From the NCBI RefSeq assembly GCF_000730625.1, contig NZ_BBIT01000002.1:558001-622000 (forward strand): a stretch of 64,000 nt of DNA, given 5' to 3'. The position numbers were made by a program, and so were the translations under genes. The notes under the pieces are model-generated. The model saw only the letters and a list, made by a program, of their open reading frames with translations. It had not been told where the DNA came from and made no database searches. The DNA comes from Pseudomonas oryzihabitans NBRC 102199. GTDB lineage: Bacteria; Pseudomonadota; Gammaproteobacteria; Pseudomonadales; Pseudomonadaceae. Below are positions 18,471 through 26,811 of this stretch, in pieces (within the stretch, counting starts at the first letter, position 1; the number at the start of each line of letters is the position of its first letter).

Positions 18471-19037
18471 ATGGATGCCCTCGAAGCCCTTTGCAATCGC
18501 GCCTCGGTCGGTCGCCTGACCGAACCGGGCCCAACGCCCGCGCAACTCGAGACCCTGCTGCGCGCCGCGGACCGAGCGCCGGACCACAAGCTGCTGCGCC
18601 CCTGGCGGCTGATCCTGGTGAGCGGCGCCGGCCGCACGGCGCTCGGCGAGCTCTATGCCGATGCCCTGCGCCGGCGCGAGCCCGACGCCGATGCGGCGGC
18701 CCTGGACAAGGCGCGGCGCATGCCGCTGCGGGCCCCCCTGGTGATCGCCGTCGTCGCCACGCCCCAGGAACACCCCAAGGTGCCGGTCCAGGAGCAGATC
18801 ATCACCGCCGGCTGCGTCGCCCACGGCCTGGTCAACGCGGCCTTCGCCCTGGGCCTGGGTGCGGTCTGGCGTTCCGGTGAGTTCAGCTACGATCCCTGGG
18901 TGCTGCAGGGGCTGGGACTGGCCGAGGACGAACAACTGGTGGGCTACATCTACCTGGGCACGCCGGAGATGGCGCCGCGGATCCCGGCGCCGCGTGATCT
19001 GAGCGGCCAGGTCAGCCATTGGTCAGGACCGGTCTGA
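18471..19037 (+). CDS. Nitroreductase family protein (YdjA-like)
   Basis: 188 residues, a short FMN-dependent nitroreductase of the YdjA type. The N-terminal Arg/Ser FMN phosphate-binding region (CNRASVGRLTEPGPT), RAPDHKLLRPWRLILV, VQEQIITAGCVAHGLVNAAFALGLGAVWRSG and VGYIYLGTPE match the family. The ATG at 18471 follows a caggagag ribosome-binding site. The physiological substrate is unknown. The 3' end overlaps the convergent cpxA by 26 bp. Confidence 0.87.
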   Translation: MDALEALCNRASVGRLTEPGPTPAQLETLLRAADRAPDHKLLRPWRLILVSGAGRTALGELYADALRRREPDADAAALDKARRMPLRAPLVIAVVATPQEHPKVPVQEQIITAGCVAHGLVNAAFALGLGAVWRSGEFSYDPWVLQGLGLAEDEQLVGYIYLGTPEMAPRIPAPRDLSGQVSHWSGPV

Positions 19038-20385
19038 GCGGCAGGGTGACGGTGGCGAGAAAACCACCGTCCGGGTGATTGCTCAGGTGCAGCTCGCCAC
19101 CATGGCGCTGGATAGCGCGGCGGGCGATGGCCAGCCCCAGGCCATAGCCGGTGGCCTGCTGCTGATCCGAGCGGAAGAAGGGCTCACCCAGCCGGGGCAG
19201 GTCGTCGACCTTGACTCCGGGGCCATGGTCACGCACCTGGATGCGCACCTCACCCGCGGCGGCGGTCGCCGAGATGACGATCGGCAAGGCGGGCGGGTTG
19301 AAGCGCAGCGCATTGCGCAACAGATTGTCCAGGGCCCGTTCCAACACATCGGGCCAGCCGTCCAGCCGCAGGGCGGCGGGAACGTCCAGCTCCACCCGCT
19401 GCTGGGGGGCGCTAAGTTGGGCATCCTCGACCAGGCCTTCCAGCAGCGGGTGCAATTCCAGCTGCTCGGGCGGGCCGGGATCCGCTTCCTGGCGGGCCAG
19501 GGCGAGAATCTCGCCGATCAGGGTTTCCAGGCGATCGCATTCCATGGTCAGGCGCGGCCACATGTTGCCCAGGTCATGGGGGTCGGAGCGTTCGGCCAGC
19601 GCCAGGGCGATGCGCAGGCGAGCCAGCGGGGAGCGTAGCTCGTGGGACACGTCACGCAGCAGCTGCCGCTGGCTGTCGATCAGGCGCTGCAGATGGGCGC
19701 CCATGCGATTGAAGTCTTCGGCCAGCACGCCCAGTTCGTCCTTGCGGCGGGCGAGGCGGGCGAGGGTGTCTTGCTGATAGGCGGTCTGCCCGAGATCATG
19801 GACCGCACGCCTGAGATGATTGAGCGGGCGGGTCAGGCTGAGGGTCAGCAGCAGGCTGAACAGGGTCAGTACCACCGTGGCGATGGCCAGCATGCCGACC
19901 GGCCAGAACAGGCTCTGGCGGCGCCAGGCGCCCAGTTCGGGGGTGGGCAGGTGGTAGATGAACAGGTAGGTCTGGCCGCTCGGGCTGGTGTATTCGTCGG
20001 TCAGGCGTCGCCAGGGCAGCGGCCGGTTGGGGTCGCGGGCGCCAGGACCGGGGCGCTGCTGACGCTGCGGCTGGTCGAGATCCTGGTCGAAGATGCGCGG
20101 TGGCAGGGTGCCGCGCACCAGGGGCGAGCCGTTCTCGCCCAGCACCAGCACATCGATGCCGTAGCGGCCCTTGCGCTGTTCGAGCAGGCCTTGGGCGGCG
20201 GCGGGACCGTCGTTTTCATAACGTTGCACCCACTGTTCGGGGAGGTCGCGCAGGCCGGGATGCTGCGCGAGGATCCAGGAATCCTGGTCGGCCAGGTGGC
20301 CGAGCAGCATGGTCAGGCCGACCGCGGACAGGATGGCCAGCCAGAAGGTGGCGAAGATGCGCCAGAAGAGGGAACGAAAAACCAT
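19012..20385 (-). CDS. cpxA: Sensor histidine kinase, CpxA-like
   Basis: 457 residues. Layout: transmembrane helix 1 (about 7-29), a periplasmic sensor region of about 130 residues, transmembrane helix 2 (FWPVGMLAIATVVLTLFSLL), HAMP, a HisKA domain with the H-box LRDVSHELRSPLARLRIALAL, then HATPase with N box NLLRNALRF, G1 VRDHGPGV and G2 TGYGLGLAIARR. The partner regulator cpxR lies upstream, separated by an LTxxQ (Spy/CpxP-like) gene, as in the PA3204-PA3206 block of P. aeruginosa. The expected role is sensing envelope stress. Its 3' end overlaps the nitroreductase gene. Confidence 0.87.
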   Translation of the reverse strand: MVFRSLFWRIFATFWLAILSAVGLTMLLGHLADQDSWILAQHPGLRDLPEQWVQRYENDGPAAAQGLLEQRKGRYGIDVLVLGENGSPLVRGTLPPRIFDQDLDQPQRQQRPGPGARDPNRPLPWRRLTDEYTSPSGQTYLFIYHLPTPELGAWRRQSLFWPVGMLAIATVVLTLFSLLLTLSLTRPLNHLRRAVHDLGQTAYQQDTLARLARRKDELGVLAEDFNRMGAHLQRLIDSQRQLLRDVSHELRSPLARLRIALALAERSDPHDLGNMWPRLTMECDRLETLIGEILALARQEADPGPPEQLELHPLLEGLVEDAQLSAPQQRVELDVPAALRLDGWPDVLERALDNLLRNALRFNPPALPIVISATAAAGEVRIQVRDHGPGVKVDDLPRLGEPFFRSDQQQATGYGLGLAIARRAIQRHGGELHLSNHPDGGFLATVTLPLRPVLTNG

Positions 20386-20396
20386 GCAGTCGCCTT

Positions 20397-20538
20397 AGAA
20401 GCTGCTCAAAGTCTGCTGCGCGTCGGCCAAACGGCGTTGAAAATGCCTTCGGAATGCTCATTTACCACTCGTAAACTCCGCTTCCTCAGACATTTTCGCC
20501 TTGTTTGTCTCTAGCTCGCGAGATTTTGGGCAGGTTCT
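20397..20538. repeat. Palindromic MITE-like element, copy 1
   Basis: A 142-bp imperfect palindrome with ends AGAAGCTGCTCAAAGTCT and AGATTTTGGGCAGGTTCT (inverse of each other with mismatches) and the central palindrome TTTACCACTCGTAAA. The central 100 bp closely match a second copy at 26493-26632. It encodes no protein and lies between the spy-like gene and cpxA. It is probably a non-autonomous mobile or hairpin repeat family of this genome. Confidence 0.8.
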
Positions 20539-20582
20539 TGGTCAGACGCTGCGCCGAGGACCATCGGCGCAGCGATCGGGGA

Positions 20583-21017
20583 TCAGGAGGACTTGTGGTC
20601 CTGCTTCCATTGCTGGAACTCGGCCCACTCCTTGGCGCGATCCTCACGCTTCTTTTCCATTTCGTCGAAGCGCTTCTGCTGATCGGGCTTGAGCAGGGCG
20701 CGAATGGACTGACGGGTCTTGTCGCGACTGCCATCCAGCTGATCGTGCAGGGCCTTGCGCTGATCCTCGGGCAGCTTGTCGAGGTAGCTCTTGACGATCT
20801 CGCGCTGCTGCTGGCGCTCCTCGCCCATCAGCTTGCCGACCTGCTCGCGTTGCTCGGGGGTCAGCTTGAGGCCGCGCAGGGGGCCATCGCCACGCGGACC
20901 GCCATCCATCAGCTTGCCGTGGGGCGGCGGGGTGATGTCGGTGCTGTCCTGGGTAGCGGCCAGGGTCAGGGTCGGCAGCAGGGCGGCGAACAGCACGGCG
21001 GGCATGAGTTTGCGCAT
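20583..21017 (-). CDS. Spy/CpxP-like periplasmic LTxxQ-motif protein
   Basis: 144 residues with a signal peptide (MRKLMPAVLFAALLPTLTLAA). The mature part is highly charged and helical, with a clear LTxxQ motif (LKLTPEQREQVGKL) and a second partial one (LLKPDQQKRFDEM). The ATG at 21017 has a ggagat ribosome-binding site; an earlier ATG adds a 12-residue leader. Spy and CpxP are periplasmic chaperone/adaptor proteins of envelope stress systems, so its place between cpxR and cpxA suggests a feedback or chaperone role in that system. Confidence 0.82.
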   Translation of the reverse strand: MRKLMPAVLFAALLPTLTLAATQDSTDITPPPHGKLMDGGPRGDGPLRGLKLTPEQREQVGKLMGEERQQQREIVKSYLDKLPEDQRKALHDQLDGSRDKTRQSIRALLKPDQQKRFDEMEKKREDRAKEWAEFQQWKQDHKSS

Positions 21018-21128
21018 CGGGAAATCTCCTTGGGATGACCGGTGCAACACCGGATGAGCCCAGTCTAGGAGCGGGGGAGTCAGTGGCGGTCAGCGGGGGT
21101 AAAGAGGGGGTAAAGGCTGCGCGGTGGG

Positions 21129-21806
21129 CTAGACGCTGTAGTAGTAGCCGCGGCCCCGCAGCGCCAGGATGCGCGGACGACCGTCGGCATGGCTGCCGAG
21201 TTTGCGGCGCAGATTGCTGACATGCATGTCCAGGCTGCGATCGTAGAGGGTCAGCTTGCGGCCCAGGGCCGCTTGGGCTAGGGCCTGCTTTTCCAGGGGT
21301 TCGCCCGGTTGCCGCAGCAGGGCTTCGAGGATGCGGCTCTCGGTGAGGGTCAGGGTGATCTCGGTTTCGCCGATGTTGGCGACGCCGCGCGCCAGACTCA
21401 GCGACAGGTCGCCCAGCTGCAGGCGGGCCGCGGGCTGGGCCGGATGACTGCGTCTGAGGATGGCTCGGAGGCGCGCGGTGAGTTCGCGCGGATCGCAGGG
21501 CTTGGCCAGGTAGTCGTCGGCACCCAGCTCCAGGCCGAGGATCCGGTCGAGGGGTTCGCCCCGTCCCGACAGCATCAGCACGGGCAGTTGCGGATGATCG
21601 CTGCGCAGCTGCTTGAGCAATTCCAGGCCACTGCCGTCAGGCAGCATCACGTCCAGCACCACCACATCCGGTGTCGCCTCGCGCAACTGGGTGCGGGCGT
21701 CGCTGCCGGCATGACAGGCGTTGACCTCGAAGCCTTCCTGTTTCAGCCAGGCACCAAGCAGGTCGCACAGTTCTTGGTCGTCGTCGATCAGCAGTATCTG
21801 ACTCAT
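21129..21806 (-). CDS. cpxR: Response regulator, CpxR-like (OmpR family)
   Basis: 225 residues. The receiver domain shows the acidic pocket DDD near residue 8, the phospho-acceptor Asp in VVVLDVMLPDGSG (about D51) and Lys in YLAKP. The C-terminal winged helix ends in DMHVSNLRRKLG ... LALRGRGYYYSV. ATG 21806 begins 5 bp after the yciB stop; a start at 21827 would overlap yciB. It is the partner of CpxA (19012-20385) in a yciB-cpxR-spy-cpxA run on one strand. Confidence 0.88.
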   Translation of the reverse strand: MSQILLIDDDQELCDLLGAWLKQEGFEVNACHAGSDARTQLREATPDVVVLDVMLPDGSGLELLKQLRSDHPQLPVLMLSGRGEPLDRILGLELGADDYLAKPCDPRELTARLRAILRRSHPAQPAARLQLGDLSLSLARGVANIGETEITLTLTESRILEALLRQPGEPLEKQALAQAALGRKLTLYDRSLDMHVSNLRRKLGSHADGRPRILALRGRGYYYSV

Positions 21807-21810
21807 GGGA

Positions 21811-22395
21811 TCAGTCTCGCGGTTCATCCATGGGTTGCAGATGGCGCGCCAGATAGAGGCCCTGACCGAGCATGAACACCAGGGTCATTGCCAGACTGCC
21901 AAAGACCTTGAAGTCGACCCAGAAGCTTTCGTAGGTGAAGGCCACGTAGAGATTCGCGCAGCCGCAGACGATGAAGAAGACGATCCAGGCGATGTTCAGC
22001 CGCGTCCAGATAGGGGCTGGGAGGCGCACCGCGTGGCCCAGCATGCGCTGGATCAGCGGCTTGTCGCCGATGAACTGGCTGCCCAGGAAGGCCAGGGCGA
22101 ACAGCCAGTTCACCACCGGCGCCTTCCATTTCAGGAAGGTCTCGCTATGGAAGGCCAGGGTCATGCCACCAAACACCAGGCAGGCGATCAGCGTCAGCCA
22201 CTGACTCTTCTCCAGCCGGCGCTGGGTCGCGAAGATCGCGCCGTAGACCACCAGGGAAGCGATGATCAGCACCGCGGTGGCGCTGAAGATGCCGCCCAGG
22301 GTGAAGGCGTGCCCGGCGAACTCCAGCGGACGCGGATCGAGCTTGTAGACCAGGAAGAACAGGAGCAGGGGGATGAAATCGATGAATTGTTTCAT
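21811..22395 (-). CDS. yciB: Inner-membrane septation protein A (YciB/IspZ)
   Basis: 194 residues with about five membrane helices. Family blocks are [80 protein letters not shown] and WVDFKVFG. The family affects septation and envelope maintenance. The ATG at 22395 fits the known N-terminus; the frame is open far upstream but antisense to rnm. It is divergent from rnm and directly upstream of cpxR. Confidence 0.92.
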   Translation of the reverse strand: MKQFIDFIPLLLFFLVYKLDPRPLEFAGHAFTLGGIFSATAVLIIASLVVYGAIFATQRRLEKSQWLTLIACLVFGGMTLAFHSETFLKWKAPVVNWLFALAFLGSQFIGDKPLIQRMLGHAVRLPAPIWTRLNIAWIVFFIVCGCANLYVAFTYESFWVDFKVFGSLAMTLVFMLGQGLYLARHLQPMDEPRD

Positions 22396-22455
22396 TAACG
22401 CAGCCGATAGCAGTGCATCGCGGCATAATACCTGATGAAGCCGGAGGAGAAAGCC

Positions 22456-23328
22456 ATGCGTATCGACCTGCACTGTCATACCACCGCGTCGGACGGCGCC
22501 TTCGCGCCCGCCGAGGTGGTCAGACGCGCCCATGAGCGCGGGGTGCAACTGCTGGCCATCACCGACCACGACACCCTGGATGGCTATGCCGAAGCCCTGG
22601 AAGCCGCGGACGGCCTGGGTCTGCGCCTGCTGCCCGGGATCGAGATGTCCTGTACCTGGGGTGGGGCGACCCTGCATGTGCTGGGCTACAACTTCGCCCC
22701 CGAGGCGCCCGAATTGAACGCTGCGCTGGAAGCCCTGCACGAGGGACGCTGGGAACGCGCCCAGGAAATCGACCGGCGGCTGGCGGCCAAGGGCATGCCC
22801 GGCACCCTGGACGGCGCCCGGGCGGTGCAGCTGGCCCTGGGCGACAGTCGCAATGCGCCGGCCCGGCCGCATTTCGCCGAATACCTGGTGCAGGCGGGCT
22901 TCGTCGAAGACCGCGGCGATGCCTTTCGCAAGTGGCTGGGCGGCGGCAAGCTCGGCGACGTCAAGCAGCACTGGCCGACCCTGGCCGAGACCCTGGCGAC
23001 CCTGAAGGGCGCCAAGGCATGGATCAGTCTGGCCCACCCGCTGGCCTATGGCTTCACCCGCACCAAGCTGCGCAAGCTGATCGGCGAATTCGTCATCGGC
23101 GGTGGCCACGCCATCGAGGTGGTCAATGGCGTGCAGCCGGCGGAGCAGGTCGGCACCCTGGCAATTCTGGCGCGGGAATTCGGTCTGATGGTCAGTGCGG
23201 GCAGCGATTTCCATGCGCCGGCCGACTGGTCGGAGCTGGGGATGTACCGCCCGTTGCCCGAAGATCTGCCGCCCCTCTGGGCGCGCTTCAGTCAACCGCT
23301 GTACCCTCAGAATCGGGAACCCCAATGA
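22456..23328 (+). CDS. rnm: PHP-domain 5'-3' exoribonuclease (RNase AM/Rnm, YciV/TrpH family)
   Basis: 290 residues, PHP phosphoesterase. Metal ligands are visible in [55 protein letters not shown] and SAGSDFHAP. The family removes the 5' ends of rRNA precursors and short RNA and hydrolyses 3',5'-bisphosphonucleotides. The ATG at 22456 has a cggaggag ribosome-binding site, unlike the ATG at 22435. It is followed by the YciO-like gene with a 4-bp ATGA overlap, and that by scpA, so all three are translationally coupled. Confidence 0.9.
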   Translation: MRIDLHCHTTASDGAFAPAEVVRRAHERGVQLLAITDHDTLDGYAEALEAADGLGLRLLPGIEMSCTWGGATLHVLGYNFAPEAPELNAALEALHEGRWERAQEIDRRLAAKGMPGTLDGARAVQLALGDSRNAPARPHFAEYLVQAGFVEDRGDAFRKWLGGGKLGDVKQHWPTLAETLATLKGAKAWISLAHPLAYGFTRTKLRKLIGEFVIGGGHAIEVVNGVQPAEQVGTLAILAREFGLMVSAGSDFHAPADWSELGMYRPLPEDLPPLWARFSQPLYPQNREPQ

Positions 23329-23954
23329 GCCAGTTCATCGAGATTCATCCGCAGAATCCCCAGCCGCGGCTGATTCGTCAGGCCGTGGAAATCATTCAGT
23401 CCGGCGGTGTCATCGCCTATCCCACCGATTCGTCCTATGCCCTGGGCTGCCGTATCGGTGAGAAGAGCGCGGTGGAGCGTATCCGCCGCATCCGCCAGCT
23501 CGACGACAAGCACAACTTCACCCTGGTGTGCTGCGACCTCTCCGAGCTGGGCATCTATGCCAAGGTGGATACCAGCGCCTTTCGCCTGCTCAAGGCCTAC
23601 ACACCAGGACCCTATACCTTCATCCTCAACGCCACCCGCGAGGTGCCGCGCATGCTGCTGCATCCCAAGCGGCGCACCATCGGCGTGCGGGTGCCCCAGC
23701 ATCCCATCACCCTGGCGCTGCTGGAGGCGCTGGGCGAGCCGCTGATGAGCGTGAGCCTGATCCTGCCGGGGGATGACGAAGCCCTGGGCGATGCCTGGGA
23801 GATCCGCGAGCGTCTCGAGCATTTCGTCGACCTGGTGATCGAGGGCGGTCCGGGTGGCTTGCAGCCGTCCACCGTGATCAGCCTGGCCGACGACGAACCG
23901 GAAGTGATTCGCGTCGGTGCCGGAGATCCGACGCCCTTCATGATCGAAGCATGA
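23325..23954 (+). CDS. YciO/Sua5-like L-threonylcarbamoyladenylate synthase family protein
   Basis: 209 residues, YrdC/Sua5 fold. The family motif for ATP/threonine binding is visible: [14 protein letters not shown] near residue 30, the K-R-R-Q-type segment [27 protein letters not shown] and [12 protein letters not shown]. YciO proteins are paralogues of the tRNA t6A enzyme TsaC and may have weaker or different activity, so I give no TsaC symbol. It overlaps rnm and scpA by 4 bp each. Confidence 0.88.
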   Translation: MSQFIEIHPQNPQPRLIRQAVEIIQSGGVIAYPTDSSYALGCRIGEKSAVERIRRIRQLDDKHNFTLVCCDLSELGIYAKVDTSAFRLLKAYTPGPYTFILNATREVPRMLLHPKRRTIGVRVPQHPITLALLEALGEPLMSVSLILPGDDEALGDAWEIRERLEHFVDLVIEGGPGGLQPSTVISLADDEPEVIRVGAGDPTPFMIEA

Positions 23955-24793
23955 GCGAAGCCCTGGACCCCCAGCTGCTCGAACCCGAGCAGCTGCGCCT
24001 GGCGCTGGTCTATGGCGAGGCCTTCACCGAACTGCCCCAGGACCTCTATATCCCGCCGGATGCCCTGGAGGTCTTTCTCGAAGCCTTCGAGGGGCCTCTC
24101 GACCTGCTGCTCTATCTGATCCGCAAGCAGAACATCGACATCCTCGACATTCCGGTCGCCGAGATCACCCGGCAGTACATGAGCTACGTCGAGCTGATGA
24201 AGGCGGTGCAACTGGAGCTGGCCGCCGAATACCTGCTGATGGCCGCCATGCTGGCGGAGATCAAGTCGCGCATGCTGCTGCCGCGCGCCGAAGGCCTGGA
24301 GGCCGAAGAGGAAGATCCGCGCGCCGAACTGATCCGCCGGCTGCAGGAATACGAGCGCTTCAAGAAGGCCGCCGAGGACCTCGACGACCTGCCGCGGGAG
24401 GGACGCAACTTCGTGGTGCCCAGCTTGCCGGCGCCCGAGGCGCGGGCGCGCAAGCTCCTACCCGAGGTGGAGCTGGGCGAGTTGCTGCTGGCCATGGGCG
24501 AGGTCCTGCGCCGCGCCGACCTGTTCGAGAGTCACCAGGTGACCCGCGAGGTGCTGTCCACCCGCGAGCGCATGAGTCAGGTGCTGGAGCGCCTCAAGGA
24601 TGGCGCCTTCGTACCCTTCGTGGCGCTGTTCACCCTGGATGAAGGCCGGCTCGGGGTGGTGGTGACCTTCATGGCCATCCTCGAGCTGGTCAAGGAATCC
24701 CTGGTGGAGCTGGTGCAGAACGAGCCCTTCAGCCCCATCCATGTCCGCGCCCGGGTCAGAGACACTGATGCGGAAGAGGTCGCTCAGGCGTAA
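23951..24793 (+). CDS. scpA: Segregation and condensation protein A (kleisin)
   Basis: 280 residues. The N-terminal kleisin helix region (VFLEAFEGPLDLLLYLIRKQNIDILDIPV, in two halves around residue 45) and EYLLMAAMLAEIKSRMLLP are diagnostic of ScpA; a C-terminal winged helix follows. ScpA with Smc and ScpB forms the condensin that compacts chromosomes. The usual partner gene scpB does not follow; instead the convergent cobE begins and overlaps the last 10 bp. See findings. Confidence 0.92.
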   Translation: MSEALDPQLLEPEQLRLALVYGEAFTELPQDLYIPPDALEVFLEAFEGPLDLLLYLIRKQNIDILDIPVAEITRQYMSYVELMKAVQLELAAEYLLMAAMLAEIKSRMLLPRAEGLEAEEEDPRAELIRRLQEYERFKKAAEDLDDLPREGRNFVVPSLPAPEARARKLLPEVELGELLLAMGEVLRRADLFESHQVTREVLSTRERMSQVLERLKDGAFVPFVALFTLDEGRLGVVVTFMAILELVKESLVELVQNEPFSPIHVRARVRDTDAEEVAQA

Positions 24794-25158
24794 GCCAGCG
24801 CTGCCGTCGCGGCCGCGCTCTTGCGCTTGCCGACCCGCAACCGGGCGCCTTCACCGGCCGCGGCCAGGGCCGCGGCTTCAGCCACGCTGGGACTGCCGGT
24901 GTGTTGCAAGGCGACCGCACTCGGCGCGGCGATGCCCTCCTGTTGCGCCAGACGTTCGGCGGAGAAGCCCTGCAAGGGCAGTTGCCAGCGCTGGGCCAGG
25001 TGTTGCAGTGCGTTTTCCTCCACACGGCGGTCCACCGTCGCCAGCGCCGTGAGGGCGTTGGGGTCGCAGCCGGCCTCCTGCAGCACTGCCAGGGCCAGCG
25101 CGGTCAGCTCCTCCACCGAACAGCCCCGGCGGCAACCCAGGCCCAGGACCAGCGCCAT
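24784..25158 (-). CDS. cobE: Cobalamin biosynthesis protein CobE (CbiG C-terminal-like)
   Basis: 124 residues. LVLGLGCRRGCSVEEL, ALATVDRRVEENAL and the C-terminal TGSPSVAEAAALAAAG match the CobE/CbiG-C family, whose role in aerobic B12 synthesis is poorly defined. The ATG at 25158 overlaps the TGA of cbtA by one base (TGATG), so translation is coupled. The longer open frame upstream is antisense noise over cbtA. It is the last gene of cbtB-cbtA-cobE under a cobalamin riboswitch. Confidence 0.87.
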   Translation of the reverse strand: MALVLGLGCRRGCSVEELTALALAVLQEAGCDPNALTALATVDRRVEENALQHLAQRWQLPLQGFSAERLAQQEGIAAPSAVALQHTGSPSVAEAAALAAAGEGARLRVGKRKSAAATAALAYA

Positions 25159-25835
25159 CAGGCCTGAGGCGCTTGGCGATGGAACAGCCAGCTGCAGGCG
25201 AGTCCCAGGAGCAGCCAGAACGGCAGGTTGCTGGCCAGCACGGCGATCTGGAAGTGCCGTTGCAAGGCCTCCGGTGCCAGGCTCGCCTGAGCGACGGGTT
25301 GGGGCGCACCCAGCAGATGGGGAATGAGCAGCAGCCCGAGGGCGGCGATCTTGAAGCCGGGATGGCGAGTGAACGCCAGGAGCGCGAGCGCCGCGGCAGT
25401 GGCACCGGCAGTGCCCAGCCACCAGGCTTGACGCAGGGTGAGATCCGCCGCGGCCGTGCCGGGTAGCTCCGGCGGCAGGCCGAGGCTGGGCGCCAGGCAA
25501 AAGGTGGCATAGCCGGCCAGGCTCCACAGCAGGCCCTGGTGCAGGCGGGTCGGGCCTCTTAAATTGAACAGGCCCGCCAGGATCAGGCCGAAGCCTACCG
25601 CCACCACCAGGTTACCGCCAAAGGTCGACAGGGTTCGCGGCCAGCCATCCGCCGGCGTCCAGGCTGCTTCTTCACCATGATGATGCTGTCCGGCCATGGC
25701 GGGCGCCTCGGTCTGGACCTCGTAGGTTTCCGCCTGGAGGATGAGCGGGGTCAGCCACAGGCTTTGCAGGGCACTCAGCAACAGGGCCGCAAGGAGGCCG
25801 GCCACGCCGGCACTGAAGGCAATACGCTGGAACAT
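25158..25835 (-). CDS. cbtA: Predicted cobalt transporter subunit CbtA
   Basis: 225 residues with about five membrane helices and the CbtA signature: the N-terminal MFQRIAFSAGVAGLLAALLLS, a His-containing segment (GQHHHGEEAAW) and PRTLSTFGGNLVVAVGFGL, with the family's LPPELPGT. The CbtAB family was predicted as cobalt transporters from riboswitch context; direct proof is limited. The ATG has an aaaggag ribosome-binding site. It is 12 bp downstream of cbtB. Confidence 0.9.
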   Translation of the reverse strand: MFQRIAFSAGVAGLLAALLLSALQSLWLTPLILQAETYEVQTEAPAMAGQHHHGEEAAWTPADGWPRTLSTFGGNLVVAVGFGLILAGLFNLRGPTRLHQGLLWSLAGYATFCLAPSLGLPPELPGTAAADLTLRQAWWLGTAGATAAALALLAFTRHPGFKIAALGLLLIPHLLGAPQPVAQASLAPEALQRHFQIAVLASNLPFWLLLGLACSWLFHRQAPQA

Positions 25836-25847
25836 GGCGAACTCCTT

Positions 25848-26033
25848 TTAGTGGCAGGGGAAGCCTTCGCTATGGCGGGTATCGTGAGCGCCGTTGTGCA
25901 GCGCCTCGACATGGGAGAAACCGGCCAGAAGCACCAGGCCCAGGCCGAGCAGGCAGGCGAGCAGCGTGGCGGTCAGACGCTGGGTGCGGGTACTGGTCTG
26001 GGGCAGGGCGGTGGTCGAGCGGGTAGCGGTCAT
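25848..26033 (-). CDS. cbtB: Predicted cobalt transporter subunit CbtB
   Basis: 61 residues, one transmembrane helix (LLACLLGLGLVLLAGF) followed by the diagnostic C-terminal His-rich motif HVEALHNGAHDTRHSEGFPCH. This small subunit always accompanies CbtA. The ATG at 26033 is the first gene start after the minus-strand cobalamin riboswitch. Confidence 0.9.
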   Translation of the reverse strand: MTATRSTTALPQTSTRTQRLTATLLACLLGLGLVLLAGFSHVEALHNGAHDTRHSEGFPCH

Positions 26034-26130
26034 GGCAGGCCTCGGAGTCGAAGCGGCAGGGACGCGCCGAGGCAGCGAGCCGCAGGCGGCCGCCGTCCAG
26101 CACGACCGCCCACCGCGGGTTGCTTGAAAG

Positions 26131-26306
26131 CAGCAGGCCGGTCTCCGGACTCACGAGGGTTGCAGGCTGCAACTACCAGGATCGCCTTCCCCAGACTTGC
26201 CGGCCGGGTGGCTCTGTGATCCTGCGCTCGTCTACCGTTGCGGGGGCAGTGCCGGACTCGGACCGGCTTCCCGTTTCACCGCGACCCATGGCGGAGTCGC
26301 GACACC
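26131..26306 (-). promoter_or_regulatory. Cobalamin riboswitch for cbtB-cbtA-cobE
   Basis: Read on the minus strand, the conserved AdoCbl aptamer elements appear in order: GGTG start (about 26306), ACGGGAAGCCGG, the B12 box CTGCCCCCGCAACGGTAG (26232-26249), GGGAAGGCG (26183-26191) and GAGTCCGGAGACCGGCC (26136-26152). It lies 98 bp upstream of cbtB, as expected for B12-repressed cobalt uptake. Confidence 0.88.
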
Positions 26307-26398
26307 TGAAGCAGCGGCGAGCAGACCACGCGCCTCGTCCGCCGGTCAAGTCTGGCCGATTGACACCCCGGCGGGGCGCTCGTAGCCTGTCGCGTTTC

Positions 26399-26691
26399 GA
26401 GGTGCTCTTGTCGGCAAGAGCTTGAAAGGGAACGCGGTGCGACACCGCGGCTGCCCCCGCAACTGTAAGCGGCGTTTTTAGCCTCTCCACTAGAGCCTGT
26501 TCATAATTTGCTGCGCGTCGGCCAAACTGCGTTGAAGCTGCTTTCGGAATGCTCATTTACCATTCGTAAACTCCGCTTCCTCAAGCATCTTCGCCTTGTT
26601 TGACTCTAGCTCGCGAAATTATGAACACGCTCTAAGGCCACTGCTCACGCGGGAAGGCCGGAGCCGGGCGCCGCGAGCCAGGAGACCTGCC
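26399..26691 (+). promoter_or_regulatory. Cobalamin riboswitch for cobW-cobN, interrupted by a 140-bp repeat
   Basis: On the plus strand: GGTGCTC start, GAAAGGGAACGCGGTG, B12 box GCTGCCCCCGCAACTGTAAG (26450-26469), then after the inserted element (26493-26632) GCCACTG, CGGGAAGGCC (26650-26659) and AGCCAGGAGACCTGCC (26676-26691). Removing the insert restores normal aptamer spacing. It ends 120 bp upstream of cobW. The insertion lies in a variable peripheral hairpin, so the switch may still work. Confidence 0.88.
26491..26634. mobile_element. Palindromic MITE-like element, copy 2, inside the cobalamin riboswitch
   Basis: The element starts TAGAGCCTGTTCATAATTT and ends AAATTATGAACACGCTCTA, near-perfect terminal inverted repeats flanked by TA on both sides, which fits the TA target-site duplication of Tc1/mariner (IS630-type) elements. 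The central palindrome TTTACCATTCGTAAA and about 100 bp of the interior match copy 1 at 20397-20538. There is no coding capacity. Confidence 0.82.
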
Positions 26692-26811
26692 TCGCCACGT
26701 TTCGAACACGCAACCGGGCGGGGTGATCCGGGCTGCCATTGGGGCCTCGCCGCGGCGCGAGCGCCTGGCATGCCTGCCCGTCTTCTTTCGCTTTCTCTCT
26801 AAGGGCAGCCC

